Positions 7,815 through 13,507 of a DNA stretch of 13,507 bases are shown piece after piece. How positions within the stretch are numbered: position 1 is the stretch's first letter; each line of letters begins with the position of its first letter. The position numbers and the translations under genes are program-made. The notes beneath the pieces are model-generated. The model was not told where the DNA came from, made no database searches, and saw only the letters and a program-made list of their open reading frames with translations. The stretch comes from Pseudomonadota bacterium (GTDB taxonomy: Bacteria; Pseudomonadota; Alphaproteobacteria; Rhizobiales; Hyphomicrobiaceae), in NCBI GenBank assembly GCA_021813195.1, contig JAKALI010000049.1:1-13507 (forward strand). The letters run 5' to 3'.

Positions 7815-9308
7815 TCAACCGGTAACCAAGGGACGCAACGTGTCGGTCAATAGTCGTTCGCGCGCGCCTGAATCTTTGACTGCAAGGTGCGCGCTGAACC
7901 ATTCCCGCACCATGGTGCACACGCGTTCCCGGGGCGCTTGGGCCAGCGCCTTCGGATCGGCGAAGAGTTGAATATCGGCTTGGCTCCAGCCAAGCTTGCC
8001 GAGTTCGGCGGCTAGCAGATCGTAATCCGCCTTCTGGGGCTGACCGCGCTTGACGGGCGACTTGCGGCCCTCGACGACGGCGTTGAAGACGGCCTCGAAC
8101 TGAGCGTGCAGTAAGCGACCTTCGTCTGGCTTTTGAATGAAGGCGGCGATCTGCGGTGTCGCTTCGCCTTTGCTGATGAAGCCGTAACACGCATCCACGC
8201 TCGATTTCTGGAGGCTGGTCAGATTGCCGATGAACGCCGTTGCGATTGCCTGGAGGCGTTCGGGGCCGGCCGCGAGGGCTTGACCGGCGTGCTGGCGCCG
8301 AAGCGCAATGAGCCCGCTGACAAGTTTGGCATCAATTTCGGAGTCGGGCTGGTTGGCGGCCTTCATGCGCCCGATTTCGTCAAGACGCTCAGCGTACCAA
8401 TCGGGAAATTCGGCTTTGAGTAGGGACCACAGCGGCTGCTTTTGCCATTGGGCGTCGAGAGCGCTGGTGTCGATCGGATCCTTTGGCTTGGCGGGCGGAA
8501 ATGCCGTTGTGACCACGACGCCGCCGAACGGATCGCCTGCCAGGTTTTGCGGTGTTGCGAAGGTGGGGCTGGAGGCTGCAGGGTCGCTCGCGCTCGCCGG
8601 TGGCGCTGACGGCGCGACGCCAGTTGGGGTTGCCGACTGGGGTTTGGCAGCTGGCTGCTGCGGAGTCGCCGCCGTTGGAGTTGGCGGCGATGAGGGAGAC
8701 GTTCGGCTTTCGGCACTCGGTGATTGCGCGGTCAGGCTTGCGACCGTCGCCATGATCGCATCACGGTACACGTAACCGCCAGCCGCTGCGCTGCCGACCA
8801 GCGCGATTACGCCAAGCGCTACGATCGCGCCGCGACCGCTTCGTGTGGAGCGGGCGCGTTCTGGAAAATCGTCCAGCGGCCGAGGTGCAGCCTGGAATGG
8901 ATTGTCGAGTGCGCGCGTCTCGCTGGGGTAGGGTGCCGCGGCGTGCGCTTCGTCTACCCCGGCGGCATAGCCGAAGGGTTGCTGCGTTCTATCGGGACGC
9001 TGAACCTCCGAGCGGCTGTCGACAAAGGGATGGCTATCGACTTCGTGCTGACGCTCCGCAAGGTTTGACCTGGCGACGCTTTGAAAGGGAGGTTCGGTTG
9101 GTAGCGGGACAGGCTCGGGCGGTGCGAAATTTGCAGGAAACACACTCGGTGCCGGACTCCAGTCGGCGAACCCTGGTCGCCACAACAGGTCGGTCTCGCG
9201 CAGGTGCCCGAATTCCAGGAGCTTGTTCATCTCCAAGTCGGAGATGGGGCCATGTTGTTTGCCGTCGCGGGCGAGATACCACACGGGTTCATCGACAGGG
9301 GCGTTCAC
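7815..9308 (-). CDS. GYF_2-domain (DUF4339) membrane protein
   Basis: This 497-residue protein opens with a GYF_2/DUF4339 domain (about 9-52): VWYLARDGKQHGPIS, then helix LEMNKLLEFGHL, then DLLWRPGFADWSPA. The domain is thought to bind peptides or proteins. A Pro-rich stretch and variable linker follow, then one transmembrane helix at about 159-181 preceded by Arg-rich residues. Next is a Ser/Pro/Thr/Ala-rich linker (195-262) and a mostly helical C-terminal region (275-497) I cannot assign. Arg residues before the helix put the GYF_2 domain in the cytoplasm and the C-terminal region in the periplasm; this is inference. I chose the GTG at 9308 because GAGG (plus-strand 9316-9319) lies seven bases upstream. 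The frame extends to an ATG at 9344 and a GTG at 9368, both without a good ribosome-binding site. No function is known to me. Confidence 0.85.
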   Translation of the reverse strand: MNAPVDEPVWYLARDGKQHGPISDLEMNKLLEFGHLRETDLLWRPGFADWSPAPSVFPANFAPPEPVPLPTEPPFQSVARSNLAERQHEVDSHPFVDSRSEVQRPDRTQQPFGYAAGVDEAHAAAPYPSETRALDNPFQAAPRPLDDFPERARSTRSGRGAIVALGVIALVGSAAAGGYVYRDAIMATVASLTAQSPSAESRTSPSSPPTPTAATPQQPAAKPQSATPTGVAPSAPPASASDPAASSPTFATPQNLAGDPFGGVVVTTAFPPAKPKDPIDTSALDAQWQKQPLWSLLKAEFPDWYAERLDEIGRMKAANQPDSEIDAKLVSGLIALRRQHAGQALAAGPERLQAIATAFIGNLTSLQKSSVDACYGFISKGEATPQIAAFIQKPDEGRLLHAQFEAVFNAVVEGRKSPVKRGQPQKADYDLLAAELGKLGWSQADIQLFADPKALAQAPRERVCTMVREWFSAHLAVKDSGARERLLTDTLRPLVTG

Positions 9309-9594
9309 GTCCTGGCCTCGATCGTACAAGTTGGAGTGTCGCATCCGGGGCAACCGCCGGGCAGACACGGTTCCAGATAAAAGCGTAATGTGCCGATTAG
9401 GCAGAACTTTGTGTTCCTTCGCATGGCCGCCGTCAATGCACGGGTGGAATGACAGTTTCTCGTCGGTCGGGGCAGACGGGCCCCTGGTTGCATACTCACG
9501 ATCGATTTGCTCCTACAATACCGGCATTTGCTGGGCGAAAGGGGGGTTGGGCATCGAGGCCGGCAAGCGGCATGAACCTGCGTCGTGCGTGCGC
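9309..9594. other. Intergenic region between the GYF_2 gene and ndk
   Basis: Together with the ndk promoter and leader, this is a 367-bp divergent gap. Open frames here lack a domain or a ribosome-binding site and look like chance. The upstream extension of the GYF_2 frame occupies the first 60 bases. TACAAT at 9514-9519 resembles a plus-strand -10, but the nearest TTGCAT is 20 bases before it. I see no RNA gene, no repeat above chance and no clear minus-strand promoter. Confidence 0.4.
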
Positions 9595-9623
9595 TTGCTG
9601 CCCTAGTTTGCCGCCGCTATAAG
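9595..9623 (+). promoter_or_regulatory. Strong candidate promoter of ndk
   Basis: TTGCTG (9595-9600) and TATAAG (9618-9623) are separated by exactly 17 bases, close to sigma-70 consensus. Transcription would start near 9630, leaving a leader of about 46 bases before the ndk ATG. Confidence 0.6.
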
Positions 9624-9675
9624 CCGCCACACTAAATCTCAGCCCCAACTTCAACACGATCGGAGAGCTGCCGCG

Positions 9676-10098
9676 ATGGCCATCGAGCGCACGTTTTCAA
9701 TCATTAAGCCCGACGCCACCCGCCGCAACTTGACCGGGGCAATCAATGCCGTGATCGAGCAGGCTGGCCTGCGCATCGTCGCTCAGAAGCGCGTGCGCTG
9801 GACCCGCGCCCAGGCCGAGAAATTCTATGAGGAGCATAAGGCGCGCCCGTTCTATGGCGAACTTGTGGACTTCATGACTTCCGGTCCCATCGTTCTGCAG
9901 GTGCTGGAAGGTGAGAACGCCATCGCCAGGTACCGCGAGGTGATGGGAGCGACCGACCCCAAAGAGGCCGCAGAGGGGACCATCCGCAAGCAGTTCGCCC
10001 TCTCCAAGGGCGAAAACTCGACCCACGGTTCCGACAGTCCGGCCTCAGCAGATCGCGAAATCGCTTTGAACTTCCGACTGGATGAGATTGTCGGCTGA
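9676..10098 (+). CDS. ndk: Nucleoside diphosphate kinase Ndk
   Basis: This enzyme moves the gamma-phosphate from ATP to nucleoside diphosphates through a phospho-histidine, balancing NTP and dNTP pools in the cytosol. The 140 residues are standard length. [11 protein letters not shown] (4-14) is the N-terminal signature. [16 protein letters not shown] (56-71) and the [11 protein letters not shown] segment (85-95) form the nucleotide site. The active-site histidine is H117 in [15 protein letters not shown] lies eight bases before the ATG. A near-consensus promoter precedes it. It is followed after 98 bp by the cobalamin nucleotide-loop genes, which may be read through from ndk or have their own promoter. 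Confidence 0.97.
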   Translation: MAIERTFSIIKPDATRRNLTGAINAVIEQAGLRIVAQKRVRWTRAQAEKFYEEHKARPFYGELVDFMTSGPIVLQVLEGENAIARYREVMGATDPKEAAEGTIRKQFALSKGENSTHGSDSPASADREIALNFRLDEIVG

Positions 10099-10112
10099 GG
10101 TGCCGGTGAAAT

Positions 10113-10141
10113 TTGGCACGACGCCCGCGCCGGGCCATATC
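10113..10141 (+). promoter_or_regulatory. Candidate promoter of the cobalamin loop operon, with palindromic spacer
   Basis: TTGGCA (10113-10118) is followed after 17 bases by CATATC (10136-10141), a weak -10. The spacer contains the hairpin GCCCG-CGC-CGGGC at 10123-10135. This could be an operator, or simply the weak 3' hairpin of the ndk mRNA, since no T-run follows it. Confidence 0.3.
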
Positions 10142-10196
10142 CGTTGCGCCTGTGTCGCGGTTGGCTTTCGGCGCGTTGCGAAGCGGGCAGCAAGGC

Positions 10197-11201
10197 ATGG
10201 TCACAGAAGAGAGCATCAGAGCTCGCCTCGCTGCCTTGGCAAAACCTGAAAGAAGTCTCGGGCGGCTCGAAGATCTGGCCGTTCGACTGGCCTCATGTGC
10301 GGGCAGCGAGCGTCCGCTGACCAAGCCGCGGCGGCTTCTCATCTTTGCAGCAGACCATGGGGTTGTCGCCGAAGGCGTTGGCATCTGGCCTGCGGAAATC
10401 ACCCAGGCGATGCTCAAAGTCATCGCCGATGGACGAGCCTGCTCATCCGCTCTTGCGGCAGCCTGCTCAGCTGAGGTTCGGCTGATCGACGTGGGATCGC
10501 GCGCAAGCGATGTGCCGCGGACTCAAATCTATCAGGATCAGCGGGTGGCACGCAGCACCCGCAATCTCGCGCTCGAACCGGCCATGACACCGGATGAATT
10601 CAGGCAGGCTTGGCATGTCGGTCAAACAGCTGTCGCTGAGGCAATCGCAGACGGCATACAGCTGCTAGCCGTCGGTGAAATAGGCATCGGGAACACAACC
10701 CCCGCCGCCTGTCTCGTAGCCCTATTGAGCGGCGCCGATCCTTCTTCTGTCATTGGTCCGGGAGCGGGAGCGACACCCCACACCCTGGCGCGAAAACGAG
10801 ACGTGGTTGCGACGGCCGTCTGTGCGGCTCAAGAGCATCTTGCCCACGATCCCATCCGAGCGATCGCCCACGTAGCCGGATTTGAGATTGTCGCGATTGC
10901 CGGTGCGATTGCCGCATCGCGCTCCGCTGGACTGCCTGTCGTGATCGACGGGGTCGTCACCGGTGCCGCCGCGATGATTGCGCGCACGATCGATCCCGCG
11001 GCCATGGAAACGGCCATCGCGTCTCACGTGAGCGCCGAGCCAGCGCACGCGGTTGCGCTGGAATGGCTCGGTCTTGCGCCCTTTTTGGATTGGGAATTGC
11101 GTCTTGGTGAGGGAACCGGTGCTCTGCTTCTAGTTCCCATGCTTGACGCTGCGGCCGCGCTGCTTACGAATGTGGCGACGCTTGATGAGGTCACGGGATG
11201 A
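10197..11201 (+). CDS. cobT: Nicotinate-nucleotide--dimethylbenzimidazole phosphoribosyltransferase (Salmonella CobT; P. denitrificans CobU)
   Basis: This enzyme converts NaMN and 5,6-dimethylbenzimidazole to alpha-ribazole 5'-phosphate, the lower-ligand activation step of cobalamin synthesis. The 334-residue protein shows SLGRLEDLA (20-28), the conserved AADHGV (51-56), GEIGIGNTT (160-168), GPGAG (187-191, where many homologs have GRGTG) and RLGEGTGA (302-309). E305 in the last motif matches the catalytic glutamate of the family. I chose the ATG at 10197. A TTG at 10113 opens the same frame but adds 28 non-conserved residues. AAGG lies too close to the chosen ATG to be a good ribosome-binding site, so the exact start is uncertain. 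Its stop overlaps the next start as ATGA, indicating translational coupling. The name clashes with the unrelated chelatase CobT at 191-2080. Confidence 0.94.
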   Translation: MVTEESIRARLAALAKPERSLGRLEDLAVRLASCAGSERPLTKPRRLLIFAADHGVVAEGVGIWPAEITQAMLKVIADGRACSSALAAACSAEVRLIDVGSRASDVPRTQIYQDQRVARSTRNLALEPAMTPDEFRQAWHVGQTAVAEAIADGIQLLAVGEIGIGNTTPAACLVALLSGADPSSVIGPGAGATPHTLARKRDVVATAVCAAQEHLAHDPIRAIAHVAGFEIVAIAGAIAASRSAGLPVVIDGVVTGAAAMIARTIDPAAMETAIASHVSAEPAHAVALEWLGLAPFLDWELRLGEGTGALLLVPMLDAAAALLTNVATLDEVTG

Positions 11202-11992
11202 GCGCAGCTTGGCATGATGGTCCTGAGCTGCGCGCCTTTTTCACCGCGGTTCAGTTTCTAACCCGATTGCCGGTGCCGGGCGGTGAGGCGCGGGACCTTT
11301 CGACCTTTCGCGACGACATCCGGCAGGGCCTTCAATATTTCCCCCTGATCGGCGCAGGCTTGGGACTGCTGACCGCGCTCGCGCTTGTTACATTCGACAT
11401 CGTGTTTCCCTTCGCGGTCGCCGTGCTCCTCACACTCGCTCTGGAGGCCCGATTGACCGGAGCGTTCCATGATGATGCGGTCGCGGATTTCTGTGATGCG
11501 TTCGGTGGTGGTTGGACCCGCGAGGAGGTGCTTGCGCTCCTCAAGGACAGCCGGATCGGCAGTTATGGAGCGTTGGGGTTGGGCTTTGCGGTGGCGATGC
11601 GCGCCGTGGGGCTGATTTCACTGCAAGAGGCCTGGCAGGCCGCCGCTGTGCTCATCATTTCGGGCGCTGCTGGGCGGTTCATGATCCTTCTCGTGATGGC
11701 CATCGTCCCACCGGTTCCCCAACGCGAGGGCTTGGCCAAAGATGTCGGTCAAATCGTCGAAACGACCGGCCTGGCTCGCGCCCTGATGTGGGTTGCACCC
11801 GTGCTCATACTTGCACTGTGGCTCGACTGGACTGGCTTCGTTCTCGCAGTCATTGCGTCTGCGGCATTTCTGTTTTGGTTTCAAAACTACCTCATGCGGC
11901 GAATCGGAGGCGTGACGGGCGACTGTCTCGGCTTTGCGGCCTACGCGGTGATGATCCTCACAACGCTCGCTTATGCGCGCGAGCCCATGTGA
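11198..11992 (+). CDS. cobS: Adenosylcobinamide-GDP ribazoletransferase (cobalamin-5'-phosphate synthase; Salmonella CobS, P. denitrificans CobV)
   Basis: This integral membrane enzyme joins adenosylcobinamide-GDP to alpha-ribazole (or its 5'-phosphate), closing the nucleotide loop of cobalamin. The 264 residues are of normal length. The N-terminus ELRAFFTAVQFLTRLPVPG (10-28) is typical. TGAFHDDAVADFCDAFGGG at 87-105 is the acidic metal-binding motif, followed by KDSRIGSYG (116-124) and GGVTGDCLG (237-245). I count about six to seven hydrophobic segments (roughly 50-86, 125-170, 197-231, 243-258). The start overlaps the stop of the preceding gene (ATGA), and GAGG lies seven bases before it. 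The next gene follows after 8 bp. It is unrelated to the chelatase CobS at 2130-3140. Confidence 0.95.
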   Translation: MSAAWHDGPELRAFFTAVQFLTRLPVPGGEARDLSTFRDDIRQGLQYFPLIGAGLGLLTALALVTFDIVFPFAVAVLLTLALEARLTGAFHDDAVADFCDAFGGGWTREEVLALLKDSRIGSYGALGLGFAVAMRAVGLISLQEAWQAAAVLIISGAAGRFMILLVMAIVPPVPQREGLAKDVGQIVETTGLARALMWVAPVLILALWLDWTGFVLAVIASAAFLFWFQNYLMRRIGGVTGDCLGFAAYAVMILTTLAYAREPM

Positions 11993-12000
11993 GGAGATCG

Positions 12001-12576
12001 ATGATTGAGCTCCATCTCGTTCGGCATACCGTTGTGGCGTCCTGTTGGGCAGGTCGGTGCTATGGGCAATCGGATGCCGGGCTCAGCCGCGATGGCCGAA
12101 TTGCAGCGCGCTTGTTGGGGCAACAACTGGCGAGACTGAATCCGGACCGCGTTTTCACATCCCCGCTGCGGCGGACCCGATTTCTCGGGCAATGCCTCGT
12201 GCGCAACCTGAGCGATTGCGCGCTGACGATCGATCCTAGGCTCGCCGAATGCAATTTTGGCGCTTGGGAAGGTCGCCCATGGTCGGAGATCTACGCCGAG
12301 ACGGGTGACGCGATGATGGGGATGATCGAAGAACCTCACGCGTTCCGGCCTGGAGGGCACGGTGAGACCATCTTCGAGGTCCGCGATCGCGCCATGGGAT
12401 GGTTGTCCGAAGTCGCAAGTCATGCTGAACGGGTCGTGATTGCAATCGGTCATGGCGGGCCAATTGCAGCCATTCGCGGAACCATGCTGGGACAGTCGGT
12501 ACGCGAGTGGCCATCGCTTGTGCCAAAGCCGGGAGAGGTTGTGACGATCAAAATACAGCGAGAGATTACGCGTTAA
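12001..12576 (+). CDS. cobC: Histidine phosphatase, CobC-like (probable alpha-ribazole-5'-phosphate phosphatase)
   Basis: This 191-residue member of the phosphoglycerate-mutase-like histidine phosphatases has the catalytic RHT at 8-10 (H9 phospho-acceptor), the CYGQSD segment at 20-25 typical of CobC, the TSPLRRTR segment at 53-60, LAECNFGAWEG at 81-91 with the acid/base glutamate, and the second histidine in GHGG (H151). In the CobC role it removes the 5'-phosphate of alpha-ribazole-P or cobalamin-5'-P. The operon position supports this: it starts 8 bp after the synthase, with GAGGAG overlapping the previous stop, four bases before the ATG. The frame is open far upstream inside the synthase gene, but that part is a shadow. 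Family proteins vary in substrate, so the exact reaction is inferred from context. Confidence 0.88.
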   Translation: MIELHLVRHTVVASCWAGRCYGQSDAGLSRDGRIAARLLGQQLARLNPDRVFTSPLRRTRFLGQCLVRNLSDCALTIDPRLAECNFGAWEGRPWSEIYAETGDAMMGMIEEPHAFRPGGHGETIFEVRDRAMGWLSEVASHAERVVIAIGHGGPIAAIRGTMLGQSVREWPSLVPKPGEVVTIKIQREITR

Positions 12577-12679
12577 GCTAAGCGACGGCTGACGGCTCGC
12601 GCTGCTTGTCACCGTGATGTCGCATTCATGTCAGCCATCGCGGGTACATCTGCTCCAACGCGCTATGCCGCGCTCGATT

Positions 12680-12683
12680 GGAG
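12680..12683 (+). promoter_or_regulatory. Ribosome-binding site of the FMN-binding glutamate-synthase-like gene
   Basis: GGAG lies eight bases before the ATG at 12692. It supports this start, which places two membrane helices at the N-terminus. Confidence 0.6.
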
Positions 12684-12691
12684 CTGGCCGA

Positions 12692-13507
12692 ATGAGCATC
12701 CTTCTGTTGCCGTTTACGCCGCGCTACATCCTGCTCACGCTGTTCCTGCTCGCGAGCGCGGTCTTCGCTTACATCTGCGTCACGGCGCCCGATTGGGCGA
12801 GCTATCTTGCCGTACCACTGGCACTGACGAGCGGTTTGTCCCTGCTCGGCCTGCGCGACATGCTGCAGACCAAACACTCGATCCTGCGCAACTATCCCAT
12901 TGCTGCGCACTTGCGCTTTCTGCTGGAAAACATTCGGCCCGAGATGCGGCAGTATTTTTTCGAGGCGGATAAGGACGGCACGCCCTTCCCGCGCGACAAG
13001 CGTGCGATCGTCTATCAGCGCGCCAAGCGCGAATTGGACAAGCGGCCTTTCGGCACGCAATACGACGTCTACGAGACCCGTTACGAGTGGCTGCAGCATT
13101 CACTCGTTCCCAAGCCCCCGGCGACGGAGCCGTTCCGTGTCCTCATCGGTGGTCCGCAGTGCGCGCAGCCCTATTCGGCATCGATTTTCAATATCTCGGC
13201 CATGAGTTATGGCGCGCTCTCGGCGAATGCAATTCGTGCGCTCAACATGGGTGCCAAGATGGGCGGCTTTGCCCACGATACGGGTGAAGGAGGCATCAGC
13301 CCTTATCATCGCGAAGCCGGCGGCGATTTGATCTGGGAGATCGGAACTGGCTACTTCGGCTGCCGGACAAAAGAGGGGACGTTCGCGCCGGAGAAATTCG
13401 CCGTTCTTGCGGCCGATCCGCAGGTCAAGATGATCGAAATCAAGCTCTCGCATGGTGCCAAGCCCGGACACGGGTGCGTTTTGGCAGTCGCCAAAGTCAC
13501 CAAAGAA
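12692..13507 (+). CDS. FMN-binding glutamate synthase family protein, membrane-anchored (3' end cut by window)
   Basis: The frame runs off the window after 272 codons; full family members are about 500-550 residues. Residues 10-31 and 38-56 are hydrophobic and probably form two membrane helices, leaving the catalytic part in the cytoplasm. From about 168 the protein matches the glutamate synthase alpha/beta-barrel (FMN) domain: FNISAMSYGALSANAIRALN, then GEGGISPYH, GDLIWEIGTGYFGCR and VKMIEIKLSHGAKPGHG near the end. It has no N-terminal glutamine amidotransferase domain, so it is not a classical GltB. Members of this group have no settled reaction; ferredoxin- or quinone-linked amino-acid or one-carbon chemistry has been discussed. 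The end reads GHGCVLAVAKV, where homologs I recall have GHGGVLPAAKV. It lies 115 bp after the cob operon on the same strand. Confidence 0.9.
   Translation, partial: MSILLLPFTPRYILLTLFLLASAVFAYICVTAPDWASYLAVPLALTSGLSLLGLRDMLQTKHSILRNYPIAAHLRFLLENIRPEMRQYFFEADKDGTPFPRDKRAIVYQRAKRELDKRPFGTQYDVYETRYEWLQHSLVPKPPATEPFRVLIGGPQCAQPYSASIFNISAMSYGALSANAIRALNMGAKMGGFAHDTGEGGISPYHREAGGDLIWEIGTGYFGCRTKEGTFAPEKFAVLAADPQVKMIEIKLSHGAKPGHGCVLAVAKVTKE

Noticed and set aside
10113..10196. A TTG start 28 codons upstream for the DMB phosphoribosyltransferase
   Set aside because: The added residues are Arg-rich and unlike the family N-terminus. The segment looks more like a promoter region.
11512..12000. A 163-codon extension upstream of the CobC-like phosphatase
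   Set aside because: It overlaps the cobalamin synthase gene in another frame and has a composition unlike either protein. The family start and a strong ribosome-binding site are at 12001.

Overview
The window looks like the chromosome of an alphaproteobacterium, most likely in the Hyphomicrobiales (Rhizobiales). I base this on the GC-rich coding bias, the aerobic-type cobaltochelatase pair cobS-cobT next to a J-domain gene and bolA, a Bpt-type aminoacyl-tRNA-protein transferase, and a tRNA-His with the alphaproteobacterial peculiarity of no encoded G-1 and A73. The order-level assignment is inference. I see no phage, IS, CRISPR or plasmid features. This is an ordinary core-genome stretch with a few poorly known genes.

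Layout. (1) 49-4030, minus strand: J-domain gene -> cobS -> cobT (cobaltochelatase subunits), then tRNA-His. (2) 4171-5878, plus strand: bolA, a good intrinsic terminator, then argG. The J-domain gene and bolA diverge from a 140-bp region with candidate promoters in both directions. (3) 5921-9308, minus strand: bpt, convergent with argG, preceded by three genes with predicted membrane segments and no assigned function (a proline/serine/alanine-rich anchored protein, a 63-residue one-helix protein, and a GYF_2-domain protein with one transmembrane helix). (4) 9676-13507, plus strand: ndk behind a near-consensus promoter, then a tight cobalamin nucleotide-loop operon (NaMN:DMB phosphoribosyltransferase, cobalamin-5'-phosphate synthase, CobC-like phosphatase), then the start of a membrane-anchored, FMN-binding glutamate-synthase-family protein cut by the window edge.

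Two separate parts of vitamin B12 synthesis lie within 12 kb. CobS and CobT, with a CobN encoded elsewhere, put cobalt into hydrogenobyrinate a,c-diamide. The later cluster activates dimethylbenzimidazole, joins it to adenosylcobinamide-GDP and probably removes the 5'-phosphate. I found no B12 riboswitch-like box near either set. The least explained parts are the three-gene membrane cluster at 6877-9308, which includes a spaced inverted repeat at 7273-7332, and the Cys-rich J-domain protein between cobS and bolA.
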